From: Rosellinia necatrix
Taxonomy: Eukaryota > Ascomycota > Sordariomycetes > Xylariales > Xylariaceae
DNA: 64,000 nucleotides
Assembly (NCBI GenBank): GCA_021209875.1
Contig: JAGYVD010000002.1
Location: 6,386,001 to 6,450,000 of the forward strand
Reading direction: 5' to 3'
The notes beneath the pieces are model-generated. The model saw only the letters and a program-made list of their open reading frames with translations, ran no database searches and was not told the origin of the DNA. Below, one piece after another: positions 31,110-42,320 of this stretch; positions within the stretch are counted from its first letter, which is position 1, and the number at the start of each line of letters is the position of its first letter. The translations under genes and the position numbers were made by a program.

Positions 31110-33911
31110 CTAGTGCCCTACGCCGCCAGCCCCCCATTGAGCGAAGTTCGGATCTGCCATAGGGGGGAAAGGTGGCGCTTGGTTCGGCTGAGGCGGCCTA
31201 TTTGGGGGCGGTGGCATCCTGGCCGCCGCCGCCGCCGCCGCCTGTTGCTGTTGTTGACGTGCCGCGTTCTCTTGCGCCTGTCTGTGGGCCTGTTGCCTCT
31301 GCGTGCGGTACCACATCAGAAACATGATGGTGCCGACCAGGGAGAGGATCAGAAGACTCTCGAATATGCCATCAAGGTCGGCATCCAACTCATCTCCCAT
31401 CGGCTCGCCATCACTGCCCGTAATCGTATCGTCGTAAAATTCTTCGTAGGCATCTTCATAGTATACATCCTCGTCTTGGAGGAAATTTTGGATCCACTCC
31501 CTCAGAGACCAATCCTTCTTCGGCGCTAGGAAAAATAGGTTAGTCTAGGTAATGGAGGGCGCGCTATGGCCGGATGAAAATGAACGGAACGAAAATCGAA
31601 ACAGACGAAGAATAGACAAGAAGAAACGTACCTGGCTCATCTTGTATAGAGTTGATCCGTCCGTGCGTAAAGGTATTCCACGCACTCCGTATCCGAAGCT
31701 TCACTAGGCTTATGGTAACCGGGAGATATGCTTCTTCGTTCGTCTCTAACGCTTGGTCGTAATATCGTTTGGCGAGGTGGAAATCCTGCGTAAGGCCAAC
31801 CCCGTTCTCATGCATCCATCCAAGGTTATAGAGAGCCTGCGCGCTCTGGAAGTATTCAGAGGCACCCGTATAGCATTGAGCTGCCTTGTCCAAGGCTACG
31901 TCCGTCCCGATGCCACTCAAGTAGTAGTCGCCCATCTTCACCAATGAATCGATGTTGGACTGGATGGCCGATCTCGTCCAGTATATGAGGGCAAGCGCCG
32001 AGTTTTGAAGGAGCCGCGGCCTCGAGGCTTGCCGTTTCAGCCAGACGGGTAGAGAAAACACAGAGTGCGTTGGGTCCAAAAGGAAGGCAACATTGTTCTG
32101 GGCCTTTTCATATCCCTGTTCGGCCGCCATCATGTAGTCTAGGAAAGCAAGTTCGACATCGCCATCTTCATATGCTTGATTGGCCTCCGTCCACGAGGAG
32201 ACCAGCGGTTCGGAGCGCTCGGCAACGTTCTTGTAATACTGCATGGCGACACCGCACGTTTTGTCCCGGCCTACGCCGTGGTGAATCATCTCGGCAAGAT
32301 AATACTGGGCTTCGAGGTTGTACCACCGAGCGGCAGCCTCAAAATACGAGTTGGCTACCTTCAGGTCGTCCGGCTGGCCTTGATCCAGGTGGAGAGCTCC
32401 GAGGGCGACATGTGCCAAGCTAAAGTCTTGATCTGCCGCGGCTTTGAACAATTCAAACGCCTTTTGGACATTCTTCCGAACTCCATAACCGTGAAGATAT
32501 ATGAGGCCCAATCCCCACTGTGACTGAGAGTCGCCATGTTTAATACCCCGTTCGAACCATTTCTGCGCCGTCTTGAAATCCTGGGCGACACCCTCTCCCC
32601 GCAGCCACATACGGCCGATATATCCGGCGGCCTTGCTCGCGATCTTCTCCAGCTGTGGTTTTGCCCCATCAATAGAACGGCCGTCCTTGGCGCGCCAGTA
32701 CTTGGTGGTCACGCCCAAGAAATATCGCCTCGCAAGGTCGACGTTCCTTTCCAATCCACGCTGCCCCTCGTAGTAGAGTCTACCTAGATTGAAGGATGCT
32801 TTAAAATCCCCCTTCTGAGACATCAAGTCGAGGTACTCGATTACGTCATCAATGGACGCATACGCGTCGGAATTGGGGCTCGCTTTCAGGGCGTTGATTC
32901 CGGAACTGACGAAACTGGCTCCCTCACCATACACGCCGCCGACCGCATCGGAAAGTCGATATGCTTCCGGGGTAATCGTCATTCCTCCGGGAGGACCAGA
33001 CCGAAACCAGACCATAGCCTTGTCAGCCACTCTCTTGTAGTATTTGCAGGCCGTTTCGCAGTTCTTGGGCACCCCGATTCCGTTCATGTGCCGGGCAGCT
33101 ACTGTCATCTCCGACCGCGTGTGACCCTGATCGGCTGCAAAGGTGTGGTAAAGAAGCGCCTTGGCCTGGTCCCGCTCTACTACATCCCCAATGCCCGTGG
33201 CGTACATCAGGCCAACCATGTATTGTGCCGAGCTGTTGCCATACTGCGATGCTAGCCTGTAGTAGTGGTCGAAGGCGGTCTTGAAGTTCCTCGGGTGGGA
33301 ATAATTCCCGTAGAAGTTGAATTGGCCCAATAGATAAATCGCATCGGTGTTGTTCTGGTCGGCTGCTTGCTGGAGCAGTTTCACGCCGTCGAGAAGCGGC
33401 CCGGTGATGATGGGCGACGTATGCTCATGGGTTGTTGGTGGCGCCGTCGTGCGTAGGCTGGGAAGCGCCTTCAGGGCGTACTGGAATAAGCTAGTAAAGA
33501 GGCCGGTTGGTTTCTTAGAACGTCGATGGGTCGGTGGCCGGATCTTTCGCAGCTCGGACATGGCTTCGCTAACCAGTTCCCATCCTAGTCCAGTCAGTTT
33601 GCTATCCCTTTGTGATATCGGTTTGCCCGAGGCGCTCCTAGCCTACCGTTTTGGTAAGGGTTCCAGCCATGATGTTCACTTGGACCGATGTCGGTTTCGC
33701 CGGCAGATTCGGGTTTCGTGGCTTGCGCAGTGACCTCGTCCGTTCCGAGGATCTTCTGGTCGGCAGCGCAAGCGAGCGCTATAACCTGTAATAACACTAA
33801 AGTGCGGGGGATGGGATGGGAAATCAGTCATGGTGGTCATTGGCGTCGTCGAGTTGTATACGGTTGATTGGAGAAGAACCTACGGAGCGCCGAGAGGAAC
33901 CACCGGCTCAT
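31110..33911 (-). CDS. hrd3: HRD3/SEL1L-type ERAD adaptor
   Basis: Four exons, complement(31110..31525, 31632..33584, 33647..33796, 33884..33911), giving 848 aa. The first exon is only 28 nt; splicing it (GTAGGT...TTTAG) creates a clean signal peptide, SRWFLSALLLLQVIALACAA. The ER-lumenal body holds many Sel1 repeats, such as AIYLLGQFNFYGNY, AQYMVGLMYATGIG and SQWGLGLIYLHGYG. Near the C-terminus an acidic stretch precedes one transmembrane helix (SLLILSLVGTIMFLMWY). The cytosolic tail is Gln/Ala/Pro-rich. This order is that of Hrd3/SEL1L, which partners the Hrd1 ubiquitin ligase and selects misfolded glycoproteins in ER-associated degradation. The exon phases close exactly (849 codons). Confidence 0.93.
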
Positions 33912-34463
33912 GTTAATAAGATCTGCTATGAGCAAGATTTGAGTAGCTGTAGAGATATCATGGTCTCCTGAGGAGAAGTCGAAGAGGCCAACAGAAGGAG
34001 GGTGGGCGGCGGAATAGGATATCGAAAGGGGATGTTGAAAGGTGATGGCAGAGAACAGAATGGAATGAGCGTGTGCCATGTATAAGCTGTAAGCTGTCCA
34101 GATCGGCAAATGCGACCACCACCCGACAAAGCCACGCTGCCTAATTCGGCATTTGTGACATAATATGGGGCACTAGCATGGTGGGGCTATCACCAAAATC
34201 AACCGTTTTCCTTCCAGTATCGCTGAAAAATGGTACCCAGGTAGCTAGCTACCTACCTAGGTAGGCAGTGTGAAAAGTAGTGCAAAAAGAGCCTGCAGCT
34301 AGGCCAAGTGCCTGGATAAACAACAAGGCAAGTAATGCAGACTTGGTTCCTCTTGTCCATTTAAACTTTCACGAATGTGCATGGTAACATCGACATAAGG
34401 TAGTCCTTACCTAGTCTTTCCCAGTGCTCTAAACATTGCATCTAGATTCATTTTTGATCCATC
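33912..34463. promoter_or_regulatory. Divergent promoter region, HRD3 / WD40 gene
   Basis: About 550 nt between divergent starts, with an ACCTACCTAGGTAGG palindrome at 34250-34264. No other feature seen. Confidence 0.4.
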
Positions 34464-35680
34464 ATGTATCCCCTCACGTGCATAGACAGGCACAGGATAC
34501 CCGCAAGAGAGGAAGTTTATGTGTTAGACATCGTCCCTCTCGCGTCAGGCCCCGCCACGATATCGTCGGATCAAAAGTTGTCGCTGTTTGACCCGCTCAG
34601 CCTCAAAACCGGACCAACTGTAAATCTCGTCACAAATCACGGTAATTTGACTTGCTCCAGGGCATTCGACCCTGCCAATTCCGTCTTGTGCACCGCCGGG
34701 GAAAACGGTACCATCTCCTTGTGGGATCTAAGGCGGGATGCACGCCAAGCGGAAGCCGCTCGGTTTACAACGGGTAAGGGCGACATATCGGTCTACCCAA
34801 TAGACTACAATGCGTGCGGCCCTTGCTAAACAATTATAGAAGGCCAGGTGCCCGTTCTGTCTGTGGCCTGCTCGAACGCAGGGTATTCAATAGTCGCTGG
34901 GACTGAATTACAAAATCATCAAGCATCAATAATGATATGGTAGGCTGCCCAGACAGAGTACGATGGAACTTGGCTCACCATCTCCAGGGATGTTCGTTTG
35001 ACATCAACACCAAAGCTTCACTATACGGAAGTCCACAGTGACGACGTGACTGAGGTTTGGGTCGCCCTACAGGCCACATCAATCGTAGCTAACGTACAAC
35101 AGTTGAATTTCCATCCCAATGACCAGAATATATTGTTATCAGGGTCGACAGACGGTCTGGTGAACATTTGTGATACTCGGATTGCGGATGAGGACGAGGT
35201 CATAATACAGACTTTCAACCATGGCTCCTCTATACACCATGCGGCTTTTCTGAACGACACCGAAATATATGCACTCTCGCACGACGAGGGGTTAGCCTTA
35301 TATGACATGGCCGAGGGGCGTGAAAACGGTACGGCCACTACTAATTTTGGTGACATGAGGGCCGTTCTCGGGTGTCAATACATCGCCAATATCTCCGTTA
35401 AGGCAAACGGTGCTGGGGCTGTAATTGGCGCCGGCGCTCTCGAGTGAGTAAAATGAGCTGCTTGACTCGGTAACTAGTGCTAATTTGTTGCAGGCAACAA
35501 GCATTTGAGTTGGTTCATCTTACCAAAGGCGACAATTGGGCTCTCGATCGAGTAAATAGCGTCGGGTTACCCGGAGCACATTCTGGGGAGCTAATTCGAA
35601 GTTTCTGCTTCTATGACGAAGCACAGATGGTGTTCAGCGCGGGCGAGGACGGTTTCCTCAAGGCTTGGAAACCCCAGTAG
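34464..35680 (+). CDS. WD40-repeat protein (WDR89-like)
   Basis: Five exons, 34464..34773, 34840..34939, 34988..35054, 35103..35443 and 35494..35680, giving 334 aa. All introns are about 48-66 nt. Repeats end in WD or related dipeptides: NGTISLWDLRRD, ASIMIWDVRLT, DGLVNICDTR and DGFLKAWKPQ. The central element SDDVTELNFHPND followed by LLSGSTDGLVN matches the WDR89 family of small WD40 proteins. Intron 3 is 48 nt, free of stops and a multiple of three, so its retention would add 16 residues; splicing restores the conserved DDVTELNFHP. Role unknown; beta-propellers of this kind act as protein-binding platforms. Confidence 0.85.
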
Positions 35681-35719
35681 TAATTCCGAAACCGTAATAC
35701 CATCGCTCCTGTTGCTATT

Positions 35720-36593
35720 TCAGCCGTATTTGTCGTGTTTATTCTTGGACTTCAAATTCAGGAGTTGTTCGTGATAATCGCCCTCACGTCTGGCCTTTTT
35801 TAATCTCTGAACCTCGTCCTCCTCAAGGCACCTCCCGACGGCATCTTCCAGCTCCTTGCGACTCACTTTAGCCTTCTCCTTTAGTTCTTTAACCGCCCTG
35901 AGTCTCGGCTTGAATCGTGCTTGCATACGGATCCTCAAGGTTGATTCAAACGTGATCTCTGCGGCATCCCCCCGCAATTCGGGTGCGCCGTTCGGTTTCT
36001 TGGACTCGACTATCGACAGAAATGTTTCGTTTAGTGTTTGCAATTGAAAGGTCCCAGGCGTATCTGGCGTCGCGATAATAGCCCAGGTCTCGGGTGGTGC
36101 GATGGCCTCCGAGGTGGCGGAGAGCATGCCATACTTGTCACAGGCCAGATATCTGCATGGCATATCAGTCTTCCGCATGTCTATAATCACCGGCGGAAGA
36201 AGCTGTTGGGATGACCTACTTCCCGTATCGGCCCTTCAGTCTAAAGCTCTCGGTTCCGTGGATTTTGTTGGCTACCCAGACCTGGCGTACGTTGTGAGGC
36301 TCGGCGCTTGCAGGGTTCCCATCGATGATATTCTCGACCGCATCGGTAAACACTTTTCCATTCGCATCGCATGCGAGGCATGTCGGGGGTTCTGTAGGTA
36401 AAACAAGCATTATAGGGCCTACGACGTCGCCGAGAACATCGGCAGACACCCAGCTATCATCGTCGCCTACATCGGCTGGGGCTTGTCCGGCGGCAAGCCG
36501 ACTTGGTCCCCCACTGTCGGGTGTAGAGTCGGCATCTGCGCGCTTTCTCTTTTTGGGCTTTTTATCGCCCTTGAACATAAGTGGTTTGACCAT
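35720..36593 (-). CDS. FRG1-like protein
   Basis: Two exons, complement(35720..36152, 36220..36593), giving 268 aa. The 67-nt intron (GTAGGT...GCAG) joins LKGRYGK to YLACDKYG in phase. The N-terminus has the lysine-rich nuclear signal KKPKKRKR. The body has the fascin-like beta-trefoil pattern of the FRG1 family (PF06229): FRLKGRYGKYLACDKYG, LSATSEAIAPPETWAI, and a basic helical end. Human FRG1 is nuclear/nucleolar and is linked to RNA processing. The gene is convergent with the WD40 gene; only 39 nt separate the two stop codons, so their 3' UTRs must overlap. Confidence 0.88.
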
Positions 36594-37090
36594 TGAATCA
36601 GTAAATGGATGCCGAAATGTTGATTGTGTTGTTGTTATTGTTGTTATAAAGAGCTTCCCAGCTTGTCAAGCTTATCCTGCAAGAACCTAGTTAGGTAAGG
36701 GGTTTATTAAATAGTTATGTACCTAAAGAACGTTTCCTTATAAAGAAGATATGCATGTAACACGGAACAACCCCTCTCCCCTGAGATTCCACCCCGCCAA
36801 ATAACTAGGCACCTAGGTGTGTAAGGCTTGCAGCGATGACTGGCTCCATTTATGGAAATATAGCCAAGTTAGGTAGGTAGGTACATGTAGCATGTAGCCA
36901 ACTAAATATCGTGAGATTCATACATACAAAATAAAGCCGACGGTTTCCTGAGGCTATTCCACGCTATCGGCATTCTTCAGCCGCTAATGGTTTAAAAGAC
37001 CCAGCCTCATACATGATATGGATATCATTTCAATGTCTGTTCTTCGCTACTCTTAAGGTCGCGGGTCAATGATATTTAAATCTCTCCGTT
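36594..37090. promoter_or_regulatory. Divergent promoter region, FRG1-like / oxygenase
   Basis: About 500 nt with one CACCTAGGTG palindrome at 36810-36820. No gene seen. Confidence 0.4.
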
Positions 37091-38288
37091 ATGGCGACAG
37101 CTCAACCGGTTGTGGTGTCTCTAGCAGATCTCAAGAGCGGTAAGGACGATATAATGGAAAGAAGCATATCCCTGCTGATGTAACCGCCCAGGGAATATCT
37201 CGTTCGAGACGCTGCAAGAAGCCTTTGGCCCCGATTCTCTGGGCATTCTTATTGTAAAGGACGTACCCGCCGAATTCGCAGCACTAAGGCATCATCTCCT
37301 CTCGTATGCTTCGTGGATGGGCAATTTATCCGAGAAGGATTTTGGTATAGCGCCGATACATAAAACCGTTCCCTGGTTACGGAATGCGCTAATCAAAAAT
37401 GTAGAACAATTCACAAATGAGGCAGCCAAGTATCTCGTCGGCTGGTCGAAGGGCAAGGAGAAGCTCAAGGATGGCAGCGCGGACGAGTACAAGGGGTCAT
37501 TCTATGCAAACTGTGCCTTTTACGTGGACCCCTCGCTAGAGTCGGCAAAGCCAACGAAGCAGTTCACCTTGGAGGAGTTCCCGGAGTATCTCGCACCAAA
37601 CTCCTGGCCGCCCAAGGAGATGCTGCCCGGATTCAGGCCCGTCATGGAACAGATGTGTACCTTGATCATCGATACGGCCGTCTTAGTGGCCCGAGCATGC
37701 GACCGGTTTGCAGAAAAGGAAATCCCCGGCTATCCTGCTGCGTATCTAGAGAACGTGGTCAAATCCTCTTCGACTACGAAGGCCAGGCTGCTCCATTATT
37801 ATCCTATGCCGGACGAGGCTCTGGCGAAAGGCATGGGAGAGGACAACTGGTGCGCAGTGCACAAAGATCACGGATGTTTAACCGGTCTAACCTCGGCTAT
37901 GTTCGTTGACGAACTAAAGACGAATGTCAAGCTACCCAGTTTCGAGGCTGGCGAAATACCAAAGACATTACCCACGCTAGAAGAGCTACCAGGTTCTCCG
38001 GATCCCCAGGCCGGCCTGTGGATCAAGGATCGAAAGGGTGTCCCCGTTCAGGTGAAAATACCCAGGGACTGCATCGCATTTCAGACGGGTGAGACATTGG
38101 AGAGGATCACAAACGGCAAGTTCAAGGCGGTCGAGCATTCGGTTAGAGGCGCCTATGCGAAAGGAGTCGCGCGAAACACCTTGGCCGTCTTTACACAGCC
38201 GAACCTGGAAGATGAGGTTGACCTCGCACAACACATTAACTTTGGTGAATTCGCCAGGGGAATTATAGCCAAAAACACTGTCGGATGA
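37091..38288 (+). CDS. 2-oxoglutarate/Fe(II)-dependent oxygenase-like protein
   Basis: Two exons, 37091..37139 and 37192..38288, giving 381 aa. The 52-nt intron has donor GTAAGG and acceptor CAG in phase. The fold of isopenicillin-N-synthase-like oxygenases is suggested by the metal-binding HxD in CAVHKDHGCLTGL, about 230 residues in. A downstream His in FKAVEHSVRG sits after CIAFQTGETLERITNGKF, the usual DSBH context, and an Arg follows. There is no signal peptide. The family is widespread in fungi and plants as uncharacterised oxygenase-like proteins. Activity and substrate cannot be read from the sequence. Confidence 0.75.
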
Positions 38289-38709
38289 AGAACTACACGC
38301 CGCTAGTTTGTTTGTGTTATATAGGGATATTGTCGTCAGCTAAGGGGCACGGTATTTCCCTCAAATGGTAAACACATGGCAACTGTGATCCTTGGCCTAT
38401 TCGATGCCGGCTGCGTTGTACTGCCTCGTAAGACTTTTGGGAGCCCGATTCTTCATATTATTGTCACCCTGAGCCGTTAGGCCCCTCGCGGTCAGGCTAT
38501 CGGGCGATCTGAATCTCGCGGTCGGTGGTGTGAGCGATGCTGGCGGTCACACGCCGAGACCCCAGTTGTCTTAGACTGCGATGTGTCGGGTGTTAGGTAA
38601 ATCTCGCTTGTATCGTGATATACATGTTATACATATTCGCTTGGCTCTGGTGAGTAAATCGCCTCACCGTCGTAGTAGCCCGGGACTATTCCAAGGCATC
38701 GCAAGTGAA
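38289..38709. other. Intergenic, convergent 3' flanks
   Basis: About 420 nt between convergent stops. No feature seen. Confidence 0.45.
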
Positions 38710-39678
38710 TTATGGCCGTTTATTGGCATGAGCCCAGATAATATGCCAGGCCCATGGACGCCCTGTTTTACCACTATGTATTTGAGCACCGAAATTCCCT
38801 ACGGCGCGGTACATGTACCAAGCCCTTGACGCGTTCTCGGCCGCCGTGTCCCTGGCCATGTTGACGATGCCGAATCGCCTCTTGACGGGTACTAGCTCAT
38901 CTATTCTCACCTTGCTGACACGTGGCGCCCCGATAAAGCTTATTGTCGTGATCTGCAGCTCAGTTTGTCGTGGTACGAATTTGAGATGACGATCCAGCGC
39001 CTCGCTGGACTGCCTCGCGAAAGGGGGTAGGCGCGTGAAAATGATGCCGACGAATGGTGAGGTGACATACCCTACGAATACCAGGGGCACGGTGGCACAA
39101 AGGGAGGCTATAAAAGGTGTGAGAACTGGAGAGAACGCGACTCGAATCTAGCGGGCGCACGGGAGCCGTGGTTGGAACAGGAACTCATGCACAGCTATGA
39201 TAGCAGGCGGGACGCCGAAGATATGACCTACAGAGCACGACCTTCTGTGAGAACCCGTCTTGCTTATAATAGGCCGGGGTGACAACGAAGCCGAAGAAGG
39301 CGAACATAAACAGGGTGGTGAGCTTCAGACAGGCGATCATGGTGATTCTGCCGGTGCCAGCATGATAGATGCAAACATCTTGGCTATATGCTAGCGAGTC
39401 GTCAGCGTGGCTGGATAGGACGAGACGGTGCGAACCTCCGGCTTACCTCTTCCGCTTCCGGGGGGAGCACGTTTTGACCAAATCTCAAAAGGAGGAACTG
39501 ATCCCGAATTCGTCTGGAAGTGCCGAGGTCTGGATGGGTGGGAGAGGAGCTGCCGAGTTCTCGCTCCGGCCCTCAAGAGCGGGCGAATGAGCGCGAGCCT
39601 CGGCGCGGACCTTGGCGCAACGGTGAGCTGTGTCGTGAAGTTCAGCCGAGCCCCTCTTAACGACTGAATAAGGGGCAT
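38710..39678 (-). CDS. Predicted mitochondrial membrane protein (conserved, uncharacterised)
   Basis: Three exons, complement(38710..39125, 39232..39390, 39447..39678), giving 268 aa. Introns are 56 nt (GTAAGC...CTAG) and 106 nt (GTAGGT...CCAG). The first ~60 residues are rich in Arg, Leu and Ser with few acids (IRPLLRAGARTRQLLSHPSR), fitting a mitochondrial presequence. Two hydrophobic helices follow: ACLKLTTLFMFAFFGFVV and PFIASLCATVPLVFVGYV. A C-terminal domain contains RRFGIVNMARD and RAWYMYRAVGNF. The two-helix hairpin plus soluble tail recalls TMEM186/TMEM223-like mitochondrial proteins, but I am not certain of the family. Confidence 0.72.
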
Positions 39679-39897
39679 TTCAGGACTTCAGCTCATAAAA
39701 TGATTCATAGACCTATTGATCGCAGGGTATGTGGCCTGTAGTTGGGGGCTTAGATGCCTACTTGAGTAAAATATGTAGGTAGGATGGTAAAATCATAGCC
39801 TCGTCGGCTTGTAGCGTGTCAAAACTGGCAACTGGAAACATGACTGACAAACAGCTGCTGGCGGCTGGCCAAACGACGACGGCGTGCCTACCAAGAA

Positions 39898-40430
39898 TTA
39901 TGAGAGAGCACAAATAACTAAAAGGGACCCAGAGTCCCACGTTTCTACACTATTTATGAAGCTAGCGAGATCATCCTCTCCCCTCTCTGGGGGGTTCGCT
40001 GACCCGATGGCCGCCATCTCCGTATTCCTCCCACAGCACGTTAAAATGCAGGGAATGGAGGGTATTTCTGAGTTCTCCGCCATTTTCGATTAGCACAACA
40101 TCGTCCTCCTCCGAGTGACTCGGAAATACAAGCGAATTATGGCTCGGTAGCAGATGAGCGCAGAGAGCCATGTTCTCAAACCTTTCATGGTCGATGCGTA
40201 GTGTGGCCGGCATCCAGCTGCACAATCCTACTGATCCCGCGAACCCTCTTGGATACCGCCATTACAAACCCTTGGCTGATGCCAGCAAGAAATATTCTCT
40301 CTCGTGGCAGCAGCATCTCCTCCCCAAGGAATCTGCAGACTATTACGATTACGATACTTTGTTGCAGTCCGGGATGCTGCACAGTAGCTAAAGCTGGGAT
40401 AGAATTAAAGCTAGTCGTCCTCATCCACGA
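39898..40430 (-). pseudogene. Relic of an acyl-protein-thioesterase-like serine hydrolase
   Basis: Three overlapping minus-strand frames together give the C-terminal two thirds of an alpha/beta-hydrolase. The nucleophile elbow GISQG appears in RERIFLAGISQGFVMAV. The acid region is SHSEEDDVVLIENGGELRNT, and the catalytic His is in WEEYGDGGH, followed by SEPPREGRGDDLASFIN. The order and spacing are those of lysophospholipase/acyl-protein thioesterases. Frame changes lie near 40200-40240 and near 39985-40080, and the N-terminal third is not recognisable. None of these breaks is in a homopolymer, so this is genuine decay. Confidence 0.65.
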
Positions 40431-41669
40431 TGTAGATGCAGATATGCCCCCAGCTAAACGTATTCGGGCGCTCTATAGGCAATAGTTTGCCTCTATAAAA
40501 TCAGAAAAACAAGGCATCTCTCTCAACGACGAAGCTGATGCAACCGAGAAGGAAATCTGCGCTTGCAGGCGATGGATAGATACTGGGGGGTCGTCTAGGC
40601 GAACGCGCGGGGCAGCTAGGTGCCCAGAGGCAGGCACCTCAGCGCGGCACGGACCGCGATCTAGCCAACGCGGGGCAAGTTTCGTGATCTTAGGTTACCC
40701 CCGCCCCCACTAGGTACTCCCTCCTCCCCCTGTATCTGCCTACCGGCAGTGATACCCCTATCTGACAGTTCCGCTTATAAGGTATCCCGTTCTAGTGCTA
40801 CTTTATAGTCAATCGGAAATCATCGCGTTGGGCGGTAGTAGCCACGGGTGCTATCGTTTTGGCGGCACCTCGTTCCGCAACCATTTTCGTACGACGAGCG
40901 AGGTATGGATAATTGTTCTTTTTGTGGTGACAATCGGAGTAGCCCTCGAAGTGGCTTTGGAATCTCCGTTTCGGGGCCAGAGGTATAGCGTTGTGCATGG
41001 CAGTGGCCGGACTGACAAGGTGCGTCTATTTTGAAGCACGTTCAACAAATTCAACGAAGATGCGTACGAAAGTACGTAAAGAGACTAGAAGCAGAACGGA
41101 AAACAGGTGGGAGGTTAGTGGGAGAATGGAAACATGAGAGAATAAGAAGATAACGAGAGGAATTTAATAAAATAGGAAGACATCAGTCATTTATATATAA
41201 ACGTCGGTGGTAACTATCTAGACGTATAGAATAGGTTAGACCATCGTCGGGGTTTAGATAGAAAGAAATGTCGACCGGCATAAGAAATCGTGTTAAATGG
41301 AGAGGCAACAACCTAGCTAGGTCAGTGTTGACCAGCGAACCCTTGGTGTTGTAAGTTTTTGATTGTTTCTTATGCATATAGGGCCATCTCCGATCATCCT
41401 TTTGCTATAGACATGCACACCAGAGACTAGAGAGCTAGAGGCTGCAAAAGTAGTGATACTGAGACGTCAGCACAGGGAGGCTATGAATATGACTCAGCAT
41501 TGAGCCATCCAGCCTTAAACTCACTAGGTATTGCAACTAGGGATGACTACACTTGAAATATCTGTTGACTTGGTATAGAAATTTTGTCTTCTACACCCAT
41601 AACGCACGGTTATGCAAGGACCCTAATGTATTCACAACATACAACCGTTTTCAGACCCAGCGGGCAATT
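40431..41669. other. Intergenic
   Basis: No supportable gene. A 79-codon plus-strand frame at 40795-41034 has one hydrophobic stretch (VWIIVLFVVTIGVALEV) but no other support. Confidence 0.4.
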
Positions 41670-42320
41670 TCAGACGATGTTCTTAGTCAGCCATTCCTCC
41701 CACTGCTCCTTAGTCCAGCCGGAGCTGATGTCGTTGGCGACCACCCCGTCAAAAATGACGGTAGGGCTCACATGCACACCCACCAGACGGGCCATCTTGA
41801 CTAGTACTTTAAGGTCGTTCGTGACCTTATTTCCGATGTTCAGGCTTCCGTCGTCAGCTGGCTTGTCGGGGATGGCGAGACGGTCGTAGACGGCAGTCTC
41901 ATCAATGCCCACATCCGATGCTAGTTTGGCAAGGCGACGGTACGTCTGGTTACGGGTCTCATTCACCACGTTGACGTCAAAATAGGATGCCTGGTCCTTG
42001 AACAGGGCGTCGCTAAAGGCCCAGTACTTCTCCGGCGCGGTCTGGAGAACGGCGACGGCAGCCTCGTGGGTCAGCGTCGACGAAGGGTGCCAGGGTTGGA
42101 TCTGCTGGCGGAAGATGAACTGCACGCCGCCGGACCACTTCGGGTTCGACCGGATCAGGGGCGCGACGACGTTGTAGATGGTGTTGAACTGCCGGGCCGA
42201 GTACGGGCAGACGTAGTCGAGGAAGAGTTCAAGCGTGTGTAGAGTTGGGGGGACGGCACCGGCCGTGGCCGGGGTGGAGAAGGCCAGCTTCTGGCCAGCG
42301 AATTTGGGTGCGAGTGCCAT
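41670..42320 (-). CDS. DsbA-family thioredoxin-fold protein
   Basis: Single exon, 216 aa, start ATG at 42320. The N-terminal beta strand LHTLELFLDYVCPYSARQFN carries the active-site-like CPYS at residues 38-41, which has one Cys instead of the CxxC of true disulfide oxidoreductases. A helical insert follows, then the cis-Pro loop GVHVSPTVIFDGVV and a C-terminal WTKEQWEEWL. This matches the DsbA/2-hydroxychromene-2-carboxylate-isomerase-like group in fungi. The single Cys suggests glutathione-linked or non-redox function. No signal peptide or presequence is visible. Confidence 0.85.
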   Translation of the reverse strand: MALAPKFAGQKLAFSTPATAGAVPPTLHTLELFLDYVCPYSARQFNTIYNVVAPLIRSNPKWSGGVQFIFRQQIQPWHPSSTLTHEAAVAVLQTAPEKYWAFSDALFKDQASYFDVNVVNETRNQTYRRLAKLASDVGIDETAVYDRLAIPDKPADDGSLNIGNKVTNDLKVLVKMARLVGVHVSPTVIFDGVVANDISSGWTKEQWEEWLTKNIV

